64,000 nt of DNA from Sandaracinaceae bacterium (GTDB lineage Bacteria; Myxococcota_A; Polyangia; Polyangiales; Sandaracinaceae), in assembly GCA_020633195.1 (NCBI GenBank), contig JACKEC010000025.1:97239-161238 (forward strand), read 5' to 3'. The translations under genes were made by a program, and so were the position numbers. Positions 37,409 to 45,795 of this stretch are shown piece by piece. Positions within the stretch are counted from its first letter, which is position 1. Every line of letters begins with the position of its first letter. The notes below the pieces were generated by a model, which searched no databases, was not told the origin of the DNA, and saw only the letters and a program-made list of their open reading frames with translations.

Positions 37409-38917
37409 TCAGCGCCCTCGTCGGTTGCTCTGGCGATCGAACGCGTCGACCCCCTGCAGCACCCCGCGGCCCTCGTCGGGCGGCGTCGCCTCCTCGACCG
37501 GCGCGGGCGCGACGGGGGCGGGCGCGACGGGCACAGGCGCGACGGGCGCGGGCGCGACGGGTGCGGGCGCGACGGGTGCCGCCACCACCGGCGCCACCAC
37601 CACTGGCGCAGGCGTGGGCAGCGCGGCCGGCTCGCGTGACGGCGGCGGCTCCTCGGCCACCGGCGCCGGGCGCGCTCGGTCGGGCCGCCGCTCCGCGGGC
37701 GCGGGGCTCGGGACCGCGACGGGGACCGGCGCCTCGACGACCCGCTCAGGGACCTCGACGGAGGCCGGCTCGGGGGGAGGCTCGGCGGGCTCGGTCGGCG
37801 CGCGCGTGGAGAGCGACGCGGGCGCGGGCGCCTCGACCTCCGGCCCGCCGGTGAAGCCCCACACCAGCGCCCCGCCGATCGCGGCGACCGCGGCGATGGC
37901 CAGCACCGCTCGCCCGCGCCGCTCCACGGGGAGCGGCGCCCCGATCTCCGAGGGGGTCACGCCCGGCGAGGCCACGCTCGGCACCGCCTCGGTGGCCGCC
38001 AGCTCCGCGTCGGTGACCGGCGCCTTCGCGGGGGGCTCGACCTCGCGGCTCCGGACCAGAGGGATCGGCGCGTCGATCGTCTCGGCGGCCTGGATGAGCG
38101 TGCGGAGCGCGCTCGCGAGCTCGGCCGTCGACGGACGCTGCTCGGGCTTCTTGGCAAGGCACGCGTCCACGAGCGCGCCCCAGCCCTCGTCGAGATCGGG
38201 CCGGTGCACCTCGACGGCCACGTGCGGCTTCGTGACCGCGTCGACGACCACCGCGTGCGCGCTCGGCCCCTCGAACGGGCGATGCCCCGTCAAGACCTCG
38301 TACAGCATCGCGCCGAAGGCCCAGACGTCCGCGGCGGGCCCGATCGCCTTGGACGCGGTCGCCTGCTCGGGCGCCATGTAGAGCGCGGTCCCCACCGCGA
38401 CCCCCGTCGTCGTGACGCTGGGCGCGCTCAGATCGCGGGCGATCCCGAAGTCGAGGAGGCGCACGTGCTCCCCGCCCGGGCCGCGCTCGACGAAGAGGTT
38501 GTCGGGCTTGAGATCGCGGTGCACCACCTCGCAGGCGTGGGCCGCCACCATCGCCTCGACCGCCTCGACGATCCAGCGGAGCAGCCGCAGCGGAGGCTCT
38601 CCGTCCTCCATCGCGTCGCGCAGGCTCCGCCCCTGGAGCAGCTCCATCGCGATGTAGAAGCGCCCCGTGTCCAGCTCGACGCCGGCGTCGTGGACCTTCA
38701 CGATCCCGGGGTGCTTCACCTTCGCGGCGACGCTGACCTCGAGCTTGAAGCGACGCGCGTGGCCCACGTCCGCCGGGCCGACCGTGAGGATCTTCAGCGC
38801 GACGAGCTCCTCCGTCAGGACGTGCCGCGCGCGATAGACGGAGCCCATCCCGCCCTCCGCGAGGGGGGCGAGGACTTCGTACTTTCGATCGACGACCGTG
38901 CCGAGAGCGACGTCCAC
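37409..38917 (-). CDS. Ser/Thr protein kinase with transmembrane helix and Ala-Pro-Val repeats
   Basis: 502 aa from the GTG at 38917 (TACCCT 11 bases upstream); an ATG at 38980 would overlap the divergent gene. Kinase domain (about 11-270): LAEGGMGSVYRA loop, Lys42 (ALKIL), HRDLKPDN, LLDFGIA, VGTALYMAPEQAT. Then a linker, one transmembrane helix (about 345-363, AVLAIAAVAAIGGALVWGF), and a long periplasmic Pro-rich part with tandem APVAPAPV/VPVAP repeats. No folded sensor domain follows. The repeat could span the wall. Confidence 0.92.
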   Translation of the reverse strand: MDVALGTVVDRKYEVLAPLAEGGMGSVYRARHVLTEELVALKILTVGPADVGHARRFKLEVSVAAKVKHPGIVKVHDAGVELDTGRFYIAMELLQGRSLRDAMEDGEPPLRLLRWIVEAVEAMVAAHACEVVHRDLKPDNLFVERGPGGEHVRLLDFGIARDLSAPSVTTTGVAVGTALYMAPEQATASKAIGPAADVWAFGAMLYEVLTGHRPFEGPSAHAVVVDAVTKPHVAVEVHRPDLDEGWGALVDACLAKKPEQRPSTAELASALRTLIQAAETIDAPIPLVRSREVEPPAKAPVTDAELAATEAVPSVASPGVTPSEIGAPLPVERRGRAVLAIAAVAAIGGALVWGFTGGPEVEAPAPASLSTRAPTEPAEPPPEPASVEVPERVVEAPVPVAVPSPAPAERRPDRARPAPVAEEPPPSREPAALPTPAPVVVAPVVAAPVAPAPVAPAPVAPVPVAPAPVAPAPVEEATPPDEGRGVLQGVDAFDRQSNRRGR

Positions 38918-38934
38918 GACGGGCCGCCAGGGTA
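38918..38934 (-). promoter_or_regulatory. -10-like element for kinase gene
   Basis: On the minus strand GC-TACCCT (38934-38929) ends 11 bases before the GTG at 38917. Confidence 0.4.
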
Positions 38935-38985
38935 GCAAGGTCCCTCCACGGTTGCTCCCGGGAGCGCTTCGCAGTACCAAGCGGC

Positions 38986-39654
38986 GTGGACGATCTCGGC
39001 GATGCGGAGCGGGCCCAGCTCTTTTCGCGCTTCGGGCGCTCGTTCGATGCGGGCGCGTCGATCTTCGCGGAGGGTGACCCCGCGCAGCACTGTTATCTGA
39101 TCCAGGAGGGGCGGGTCCGGCTCGTGAAGCGGATCCGCAGCTCGGACCGGAGCCTCACCGTGCTGCGCCCGGGCGACCTCTTCGGGGAGGACGCGCTCAT
39201 GAGCCAGGCGCGGCGAGGCGCGTCGGCCGTCGCGCTGACGGACGTCTCGGTCCTCGCGCTCGATCGCAAGACCTTCGGGGTGCTCCTCTCGAGCAACCCC
39301 GACGTCGCGCTCCGGCTCGTCGAGCAGGTGGTGCGCCGCCTGCGCCACGCGGAGGAGCAGCTCGAGAACGCGATGCTCCGCGACCGGCCGAGCCGCGTCG
39401 TCAACACGCTCCTGCGCCTCGCCGCGATGCACGACAGGACCCAGGAGGGCCACGTGCTCTCCATCTCTCCCCTCGAGCTGTCGAGCCGCGTCGGCCTCGA
39501 CGTGGACGCGGTGAAGCGCGCGGTGCAGCAGCTCCGCGACGGGGGCTACCTCCGGATCCACGACGAGCGGATCGTCGTCCCCGACCTCGACGCGCTCCAC
39601 CAGCTCTACGAGCTTCTCGGCATGAAGGAGGAAGCCCGCGGCGGCTTCGTGTGA
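38986..39654 (+). CDS. CRP/FNR family transcriptional regulator
   Basis: 222 aa, GTG start. Cyclic-nucleotide-binding beta barrel (about 15-125; IFAEGDPAQHCYLIQEGRVRLV, LRPGDLFGEDALM) and C-terminal winged helix (about 150-215; LSSRVGLDVDAVKRAVQQLRDGGYL). FNR-type Cys clusters are absent, so it is not an Fe-S sensor. The phosphate-binding GE...RxA/S pattern partly matches (GEDALMSQARRGASAVAL), which allows cyclic-nucleotide binding. It leads a short operon with the TPR lipoprotein gene (stop and start share one base). Confidence 0.88.
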   Translation: MDDLGDAERAQLFSRFGRSFDAGASIFAEGDPAQHCYLIQEGRVRLVKRIRSSDRSLTVLRPGDLFGEDALMSQARRGASAVALTDVSVLALDRKTFGVLLSSNPDVALRLVEQVVRRLRHAEEQLENAMLRDRPSRVVNTLLRLAAMHDRTQEGHVLSISPLELSSRVGLDVDAVKRAVQQLRDGGYLRIHDERIVVPDLDALHQLYELLGMKEEARGGFV

Positions 39655-40481
39655 TGAACACCTCGACCGTTTGTGCCTACCTCGCCGTCTTCGCGCTGGC
39701 CTCGTGCGGCGGCGCCTCCGAGGAGTCGATCCTCCGCTCGCAGCGCGAGTACGACCTCGCCGTCGGCCTCTACGGCGAGCAGGACACGGCGGGGGCCTTC
39801 GAGCACCTGCTCGAGGCGATCGAGCTCGACCCCGACAACGCGGACGCGCACCTGCTGCTCGGCAACCTGTTCATGATCAACCGGCAGGACTACCAGCAGG
39901 CCGAGCACCACATGCGCGAGGCGATCCGCGCGAACGAGGCGGTCGAGGCCCGGACCGGCCTGCCGTCCGAGGCGCGCAACGCGCTCGGGGTCCTCTACAA
40001 CAACGCGCAGCGCTACGAGGAGGCCGCGGTCATCCTCGAGGAGGCCTCCGCCGACCTGATGAACCGGCACCAGCCGCTGACGTGGGCGAACCTCGCGTGG
40101 GCCTACCGCGAGCTCGGCCGGCTCGACGAGGCGCTGCAGATCGGCCGTCAGGCGGTCCAGCGCGACCCGAACCACTGCATCGCGTTGTTCCGGCTCTCGG
40201 AGGTGCACGTCGCCCTCGATCAGCAGGAGCAGGCGCAGCAGCGGCTCGACCACCTGCTCGGCCTCGAGGACGCCACCTGCCAGCGCATCCAGGCGGGCTG
40301 GCGGCTGCGCGGCGAGGTCCGGGCGCACCTCGGCGACCGGCCCGGCGCCATCGCCGACCTCGAGCGCTGCGTCGAGCTGTCCGCCGAGACCGACGACGGG
40401 CAGGCCTGTCAGCGTCTGTTGCAGGGTCAGGGAGCCGCCGAGAACGAGGCCCCGGACCCGGCCCCCGAGGCCACCCCCTGA
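39654..40481 (+). CDS. TPR lipoprotein (PilF/PilW-like)
   Basis: 275 aa from the ATG at 39654, one base into the upstream stop. Lipoprotein signal VCAYLAVFALASCGG. Five or six TPR helices pairs (YDLAVGLYGEQDTAGAFEHL, ADAHLLLGNLFMINRQDYQQ, ALGVLYNNAQRYEEAAVILE, NLAWAYRELGRLDEALQIG, CIALFRLSEVHVALDQQEQA) fill the protein. The layout matches PilF-type pilotins that help secretin assembly in type IV pili, but generic TPR lipoproteins look the same. Outer membrane. Confidence 0.82.
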   Translation: MNTSTVCAYLAVFALASCGGASEESILRSQREYDLAVGLYGEQDTAGAFEHLLEAIELDPDNADAHLLLGNLFMINRQDYQQAEHHMREAIRANEAVEARTGLPSEARNALGVLYNNAQRYEEAAVILEEASADLMNRHQPLTWANLAWAYRELGRLDEALQIGRQAVQRDPNHCIALFRLSEVHVALDQQEQAQQRLDHLLGLEDATCQRIQAGWRLRGEVRAHLGDRPGAIADLERCVELSAETDDGQACQRLLQGQGAAENEAPDPAPEATP

Positions 40482-40484
40482 GAT

Positions 40485-40499
40485 GCCCCCGGAGGGGGC
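40485..40499 (+). terminator. GC-rich hairpin after TPR lipoprotein gene
   Basis: GCCCCC-GGA-GGGGGC forms a perfect 6-bp stem 4 bases after the stop codon. No T-tract follows, so it may be a weak terminator or RNA-stability hairpin. Confidence 0.4.
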
Positions 40500-40672
40500 C
40501 TCGAGATCGCCCCAAAACCGGGAATCGACCCTGATCCTGGGGGTCCAACCCCGCGGAATCACTGAGATGCGTCGATCTTCGATCCGATCGTCTTCCGAAT
40601 CGTGCTACAGACTGCGCTCCGCTGGGCGAGGCGGTGGTGGGGTCCAATTCGCCCGGCAATGAGGACAGCCGA

Positions 40673-41122
40673 ATGGAATCACTCGGAACCTACCTCCGCC
40701 AAGAACGCGAGCTGCGCCAGATGTCCCTCGAGGAGATCTCGCAGACCACCCGGATCCCTCTGCGCACGCTCCAGCGCATCGAGGACGACGACTTCGAGCC
40801 CCTGCCGGGCGACGTCTTCACCCGGGGATTTTTGAAGTCCTATGCCCGCAGCGTCGGTCTCGACACCGACGACGTGCTCGAGCGCCACGCGCGTCGCAAC
40901 GACGCCAAGCCCGAGCCCGAGGCGGTCGCCCCGATCTCGAGCATCCAGCCCGCCGAGGGCGGCCGGCGCTTCGGCATCGCCATCGCGCTGGTGATCCTGC
41001 TCATCCTGTTCACGCTGGCCCTGTCCATCGTGATGCGACCCCGTCACCGCGACACGCCGATCGAGCTGTCGAACGCGACGGACGTGCTGCTCACGAGCCC
41101 GGCCCCCAGCGCTCGGGTCTAG
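40673..41122 (+). CDS. RodZ-like HTH membrane protein
   Basis: 149 aa from the ATG at 40673; a GTG at 40634 would add 13 residues. N-terminal HTH_25 domain (about 1-75): GTYLRQERELRQMSLEEIS, IPLRTLQRIEDDDFEPLPGD, FTRGFLKSYARSVGLD, as in RodZ. A linker and one transmembrane helix (about 103-123, FGIAIALVILLILFTLALSI) follow, with a short periplasmic tail. It lacks the usual long periplasmic domain. RodZ links MreB to the wall; here it may be a shortened form. It directly precedes recO with no gap. Confidence 0.88.
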   Translation: MESLGTYLRQERELRQMSLEEISQTTRIPLRTLQRIEDDDFEPLPGDVFTRGFLKSYARSVGLDTDDVLERHARRNDAKPEPEAVAPISSIQPAEGGRRFGIAIALVILLILFTLALSIVMRPRHRDTPIELSNATDVLLTSPAPSARV

Positions 41123-41881
41123 GTGTCACGGACCGAGACGACGGCGGCGCTGCTGCTTCGCTCGGTCGACTACGGCGACTCGGACCGCATCGTCACGCTC
41201 CTCACGGAGTCCCGTGGCAAGGTCGCGGTGATGGCTCGCGGCGCGCGCGCCAGCAAGAAGCGCTTCGCGGGGGCGCTCGAGCCCTACGCGCTCATCGAGG
41301 CCGAGATCGCCCTCGGCCGCGGCGACGTGGGGCGGCTCGCGCAGGCGCGGGTGGTCCGCGCCTTCCCCGGGCTGCTCGGGAGCCTCGAGAAGATCGGGGT
41401 GGCCGCGGCGGCCCTCGAGATCGTCCGGGAGACCGTCGCCGAGCACGACGCCCCCGACGAGCGCCTGGTGCCCACCGTGGTGCGCTTCCTGGAGCGCCTC
41501 GAGGAGTCGACGCCCGACGCGATCGACGGCCTCCACCTCGGCTTCGCGCTGCGGCTCCTGGCGTTGACCGGCCACGCGCCCAACCTGGAGGTCTGCGGTC
41601 GCTGCGGCCGGCCGGCGCCCGAGGGCAAGGCCGCGCTGTTCTCGCCGCCGGTCGGCGCAATCGTCTGTCAGGCCTGCGGGGGAGGGCCTCGCAAGCTCGG
41701 CGGTCCGCTCCGGATGGCGATGATCGAGGCGCAGGGCCGCGTCTGGGACCAGCCCGACGAGCGACGGACCTCCGACGGGCTCGGCGCGATCGAGGCGTTC
41801 CTCGAGTACCACCTCTCACGGCGGCTGGCGGGCGGGGACCTCGTGACGCAGGTTCGGGCCGTGACGCGGAGCGAACGATGA
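41123..41881 (+). CDS. recO: DNA repair protein RecO
   Basis: 252 aa, GTG start directly after the RodZ-like stop. OB-fold N-terminus (AALLLRSVDYGDSDRIVTLLTE, GKVAVMARGARASKKRF), helical middle, and a zinc site CGRCGRPAP...IVCQAC (about residues 155-190). RecO binds single-stranded DNA and helps RecR load RecA in the RecF pathway, cytoplasmic. The stop overlaps the DUF971 gene by 4 bp. Sequence and length are standard. Confidence 0.94.
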   Translation: MSRTETTAALLLRSVDYGDSDRIVTLLTESRGKVAVMARGARASKKRFAGALEPYALIEAEIALGRGDVGRLAQARVVRAFPGLLGSLEKIGVAAAALEIVRETVAEHDAPDERLVPTVVRFLERLEESTPDAIDGLHLGFALRLLALTGHAPNLEVCGRCGRPAPEGKAALFSPPVGAIVCQACGGGPRKLGGPLRMAMIEAQGRVWDQPDERRTSDGLGAIEAFLEYHLSRRLAGGDLVTQVRAVTRSER

Positions 41882-42222
41882 GCGACGACCTGCTGCCGAC
41901 CGAGGTGCGGGCGCCCGAGGGCGCTCGACGGATGGAGATCGAGTGGTCCGACGGCGTGACCACCGCCTACCGACACGCGATCCTGCGTGGGTTCTGTCCG
42001 TGCGCGCACTGCCAGGGCCACCACGGCCCGGTGCGCTGGGTCGACCCCGCCAACGCCAACCTCGAGCTCGATCGGGTCGAGGAGGTCGGGAGCTACGCGC
42101 TCCTGCTCGGCTGGGGCGACGGCCACTCGACGGGCATCTACACGTTCCGCTTCCTGCGGGCCCTCGCCGAGGTCGGCGAGTCCGAGGCCGCGGACGTCGC
42201 CGATCGCGCCTTCAACCGCTAG
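41878..42222 (+). CDS. DUF971 family protein
   Basis: 114 aa, ATG start overlapping recO. DUF971 (GBBH-like N-terminal) pattern: EIEWSDGVTTAYRHAILRGFCPCAHC, VGSYALLLGWGDGHSTGIYTFRFLR. Cys40, Cys42 and Cys45 with nearby His may bind zinc, as in the family. Members often accompany Fe-S or RecO genes, but function is unclear. Cytoplasmic. Confidence 0.92.
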   Translation: MSDDLLPTEVRAPEGARRMEIEWSDGVTTAYRHAILRGFCPCAHCQGHHGPVRWVDPANANLELDRVEEVGSYALLLGWGDGHSTGIYTFRFLRALAEVGESEAADVADRAFNR

Positions 42223-42284
42223 ATCCGCGTGCGCGTGCGTGAGAGTCGACCGCGCGGCTCGCATTTGGGAGAATCACCGGAGCC

Positions 42285-42668
42285 GTGATTTCCCGCGTCC
42301 TGTTGGTCGAAGACTCGAGCGCCATGCGCGCCTTCGTCCGCGCCGCCCTCGAGGAGGGGGGCGTGGCCCGCGAGGTCGTCGAAGCGGAGTCGGGCTTCGA
42401 AGCGCTCCGCATCCTGCCGCGGGAGTCCTTCGAGCTCGCGATCGTCGACATCAACATGCCGGACGTGAACGGGCTCGAGCTGATCCGCTTCATGCGCTCG
42501 AGCGACAAGCACGCCGCCACCCCGCTCCTGATCATCAGCTCCGAGGCCTCCGCGCGGGATCGCGAGCGAGGCCTCAGCCTGGGCGCCAACGGCTACCTCG
42601 CCAAACCGTTCACGGCGGAGGCGCTGACGGAGGCGGTGGAGCGCCTCGTCGCCGAGGCGTCGACGTGA
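42285..42668 (+). CDS. cheY: CheY-like response regulator
   Basis: 127 aa, GTG start. Receiver domain with phospho-acceptor Asp55 in LAIVDINMPD, acidic pocket VEDSS (9-13), Ser86, and Lys107 in YLAKPF. Single-domain, no output. A GAGAAT -10-like hexamer lies 10 bases before the start. First gene of the chemosensory operon; it overlaps cheA by 4 bp and is likely its phosphorylation target. Confidence 0.93.
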   Translation: MISRVLLVEDSSAMRAFVRAALEEGGVAREVVEAESGFEALRILPRESFELAIVDINMPDVNGLELIRFMRSSDKHAATPLLIISSEASARDRERGLSLGANGYLAKPFTAEALTEAVERLVAEAST

Positions 42669-44767
42669 GCGAAGACGAGGACGGAGTCCGCGCGGAGTTC
42701 ATCGCCGAGGCACAGGAGATCATCGAGCTCCTGTCCCGCGACCTGCTCGTCCTCGACCACGGCCAGAAGGAGGGTCACCCGGACCCGGACCTGGTCAACT
42801 CCGTGTTCCGCGGCGTCCACACGCTCAAGGGCATCGCGGGGATGTTCGGGTTCAACGACCTCGGCGAGGTCGCGCACGTGCTCGAGGACCTGCTCGACCA
42901 GCTCCGCCTCGGTCGCACCGACCTGTCGCAGAACGTCCTCGACGTCCTCTTCGAAGGGGTCGAGGTGCTGCAGCGCCTGCTCGGCTCGGCGCCCGACGCG
43001 CCGCGGCCGGACCTCGACGCGTTCTTCCGCAAGGTCGGCGGCGAGCTCGGCGGCGCGCCCGTGGTGGAGCCCGACCTCGGCGCGTTCGGGATCGACACCG
43101 GTGTCCTGTCGGTCCTGACCGAGTACGAGGAGCACCGCCTCAAGACGAACATCGATCAAGGGGTGCCGCTCTACCGCGTCCGCGTGAAGTACGCGCTCAC
43201 CTCGATCGACACCGACCTCGAGGACCTCAAGACGCGCGCGAAGCCGATCGCGGAGATCATCACCTACCTGCCGTCGATGGACGGCGGCGACGACGACGCG
43301 ATCGAGCTCGAGGTGCTGCTCGCGAGCCGCGCGACCGCGGACGAGCTCAAGATCGCGCTCGCGCTCTCGGACGACGCGGAGCTCGAGGCGGTCGCGAAGC
43401 GCGAGCCGAGCGCGACGATCCCGCCGCCCGCGCGCGTCCCGACGCAGACCCCCGCCTCGCCCCCGACCAAGCACCCCTCCGCGCCGCTCGCGCCCTCGCG
43501 CGACGCGGGCGCCGACGCGCTGTCGCTGCGCGCGGTGGCCAAGACCGTGCGCGTCGACATCGGCAAGCTCGACCACCTCATGAACGTCGTCGGCGAGCTC
43601 GCGATCGTGAAGAGCGGGGTGGGGCGCCTCCTCGATCGCCTCCGCGGCGACCCGGAGCAGCGCGCGCTCATCGCGGAGCTCCACCGGATCCACCGCGGCT
43701 TCGAGCGGCACCTCGACGACCTCCAGGACGGCGTCCTCGACGTGCGCATGGTCCCCCTCGGGCAGACCTTCGATCGGCTCGCCCGGGCGGTCCGCCAGGT
43801 CGCGCGCGACCACGGCAAGGAGGTCCGGCTCGCGGTCAGCGGCGCCGACACCGAGGTCGACAAGCTGATCGTCGAGGAGCTCACCGACCCGCTCCTCCAC
43901 CTGATCCGGAACGCGATCGACCACGGCATCGAGCCCGGCGACATCCGCGAGCGGCGGGGCAAGAGCCGCACCGGCACGCTCGCGCTCAACGCCTACCAGA
44001 AGGGCAACCACGTCGTCATCGAGATCGAGGACGACGGCGCCGGGATGGACGAGGAGCTCATCGTCCAGAGCGCGGTCGCCCGTGGCGCGATCGCGGCGGA
44101 GGGCAGCGCCGACCTCGCGCGCGTCGACAAGCTCGAGCTGATCTTCCTCGCGGGCGTGTCGACCGCCGAGGAGGTGAGCGACCTGAGCGGCCGCGGCGTC
44201 GGGATGGACGTCGTCAAGACGCACATCGCGCGCCTCGGCGGGGTGATCGACGTCCACAGCCAGCTCGAGGTCGGCACGAAGTTCACGATCACGCTGCCGA
44301 TCACGCTCGCGATCATCAGCGCGCTCGTCGTCCGGGCCGCGGGTCGCACCTACTGCATCCCGCTCACCGTGGTGCAAGAAGCCTTGCTCCTCGATCCCGC
44401 CGACGTCCGCACCGTGGAGGGCCGCGAGGTGATCACGCTCCGAGGCGCCACGCTGCCCATCTGCCGGATCGCCCAGCTCTTCGGGCTGACCCCGCAGGCG
44501 CACGACGACGAGCGGCGCGGCAAGGAGTACGTGGTCGTGACCTCGCTGGGGCAGCGGCGCGTGGGGCTCGTCGTCAGCGGCCTCGAGGGGCAGCAGGACA
44601 TCATCATCAAGCCCCTCGGCAAGAGCCTGCGCAAGGTGCGCGGGTTCGCCGGGGCGACCGACCTCGGCGACCAGCGCGTCGTGCTCGTGCTCGACGCCCC
44701 CTCGCTGCTCGAGGAGCTGTTCCTGGGCGGCGAAGCGCGCGCGGCTCGAGCGGGAGCGAGCGCGTGA
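42665..44767 (+). CDS. cheA: Chemotaxis histidine kinase CheA
   Basis: 700 aa, GTG start overlapping cheY (GTGA). HPt domain with phospho-acceptor His52 (VHTLKGIAGMFG); P2-like middle region (about 145-240); dimerisation helices (VRVDIGKLDHLMNVVGELAI, 296-315); ATPase with N box HLIRNAIDHGIE (412-423), DDGAGMD (457-463) and GRGVGMDVV; CheW-like regulatory domain (about 565-690). There is no C-terminal receiver. It passes phosphate to CheY and CheB. No methyl-accepting receptor is encoded in the window. Confidence 0.95.
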   Translation: MSEDEDGVRAEFIAEAQEIIELLSRDLLVLDHGQKEGHPDPDLVNSVFRGVHTLKGIAGMFGFNDLGEVAHVLEDLLDQLRLGRTDLSQNVLDVLFEGVEVLQRLLGSAPDAPRPDLDAFFRKVGGELGGAPVVEPDLGAFGIDTGVLSVLTEYEEHRLKTNIDQGVPLYRVRVKYALTSIDTDLEDLKTRAKPIAEIITYLPSMDGGDDDAIELEVLLASRATADELKIALALSDDAELEAVAKREPSATIPPPARVPTQTPASPPTKHPSAPLAPSRDAGADALSLRAVAKTVRVDIGKLDHLMNVVGELAIVKSGVGRLLDRLRGDPEQRALIAELHRIHRGFERHLDDLQDGVLDVRMVPLGQTFDRLARAVRQVARDHGKEVRLAVSGADTEVDKLIVEELTDPLLHLIRNAIDHGIEPGDIRERRGKSRTGTLALNAYQKGNHVVIEIEDDGAGMDEELIVQSAVARGAIAAEGSADLARVDKLELIFLAGVSTAEEVSDLSGRGVGMDVVKTHIARLGGVIDVHSQLEVGTKFTITLPITLAIISALVVRAAGRTYCIPLTVVQEALLLDPADVRTVEGREVITLRGATLPICRIAQLFGLTPQAHDDERRGKEYVVVTSLGQRRVGLVVSGLEGQQDIIIKPLGKSLRKVRGFAGATDLGDQRVVLVLDAPSLLEELFLGGEARAARAGASA

Positions 44768-45288
44768 GCGGGGCGATCCAGAAGCGCGACACCGTGCTGC
44801 CGGCCCCGCTCGGCAAGGCGAAGGGCCGCGCCGAGCGGATGGGCGCGAGCACGAGCGAGTTCCTCGCGTTCGAGCTCGCGGGCGAGCGGTTCGCGCTGCC
44901 GCTCGGATCGGTGCGGGAGATCCTCAAGCTCTCGCCGATCACCGAGGTGCCGCGCGCGCCGCGCGACGTGCTGGGGATCCTCTCGGTGCGCGGCCGGATC
45001 ACGACGGTCATCGACCTGCGCAAGCGGCTGCGGATGCCGCCGTGCGAGCCCACCAAGGTCTCGCGGGTGCTGCTCGTCGACAACGGCGACGAGATCCTCG
45101 GGCTGCTCGTCGACCAGGTCTACCAGGTCTACCGGCTGCACGAGGACGAGCTCGAGCTCGCGGCCGTCGTCGCCGGGGATCTCTCCGACTACGTCTACGG
45201 GATCGGTCGCCCCGGCGGGCTCGAGCGCGAGGGCGGCGGCGACGACATCATGATCCTCCTCGACCCCGAGCCGCTCCTCCGGAGGTGA
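44764..45288 (+). CDS. cheW: CheW coupling protein (first)
   Basis: 174 aa, GTG start overlapping cheA. CheW fold: EFLAFELAGERFALPLGSV, ILKLSPITEVPRAPRDVLG, VRGRITTVIDLRKRL, then ILGLLVDQVYQV. It has a 28-residue basic N-terminal extension. CheW joins CheA to chemoreceptors. Its difference from the second CheW suggests two coupling roles. Confidence 0.92.
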   Translation: MSGAIQKRDTVLPAPLGKAKGRAERMGASTSEFLAFELAGERFALPLGSVREILKLSPITEVPRAPRDVLGILSVRGRITTVIDLRKRLRMPPCEPTKVSRVLLVDNGDEILGLLVDQVYQVYRLHEDELELAAVVAGDLSDYVYGIGRPGGLEREGGGDDIMILLDPEPLLRR

Positions 45289-45291
45289 TCG

Positions 45292-45795
45292 ATGCCGAGC
45301 CTCGCGAGACGCAGAACGGGTCGGGACAAGAACCTGGTGGGCTTCACGATCGCCGACGTCCACTACGCGGTCGACATCAAGCGGGTGCGCGAGATCATCC
45401 GCCCCCTCGCGCTCGTCCCGATCCCCCACGCGCCCCCCGCGATCCTCGGCGTCGCGGACTACCGCGGCGAGGTCGTGCCGGTGCTCGACGTGCGCCGGCG
45501 CTTCGCCCTGCCGACGGTCGAGCCGACGCGCCGCACCAAGTGGATCGTGGTCGAGATGGGGCGACGCCTCGCGGGCCTCGTGGTCGACTCGGTGACCGAG
45601 GTCTTCGGCAAGAGCGACGCGGACCGCCGCGCCGTCCCGGAGCTGGGCGTCGGCGACGCCGCGCGCGGGATCCAGGCGGTCTACCCCTACGAGGGGAGCC
45701 TCGTCTTCGTCATCGACGTCGACCGCATCGCGGCCGTGGCCGACGTGTTGGATCTGTCCGCGCTCGGGCGGGGGCTCGTCGAGGAGAAGCGGTGA
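45292..45795 (+). CDS. cheW: CheW coupling protein (second)
   Basis: 167 aa, ATG start with GGAGGTGATC just upstream. CheW fold: VGFTIADVHYAVDIKRVREIIR, PHAPPAILGVADYRGEVVPVLDV, LAGLVVDSVTEV. It is divergent from the first CheW. The stop overlaps the HEAT gene by 4 bp. Confidence 0.92.
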   Translation: MPSLARRRTGRDKNLVGFTIADVHYAVDIKRVREIIRPLALVPIPHAPPAILGVADYRGEVVPVLDVRRRFALPTVEPTRRTKWIVVEMGRRLAGLVVDSVTEVFGKSDADRRAVPELGVGDAARGIQAVYPYEGSLVFVIDVDRIAAVADVLDLSALGRGLVEEKR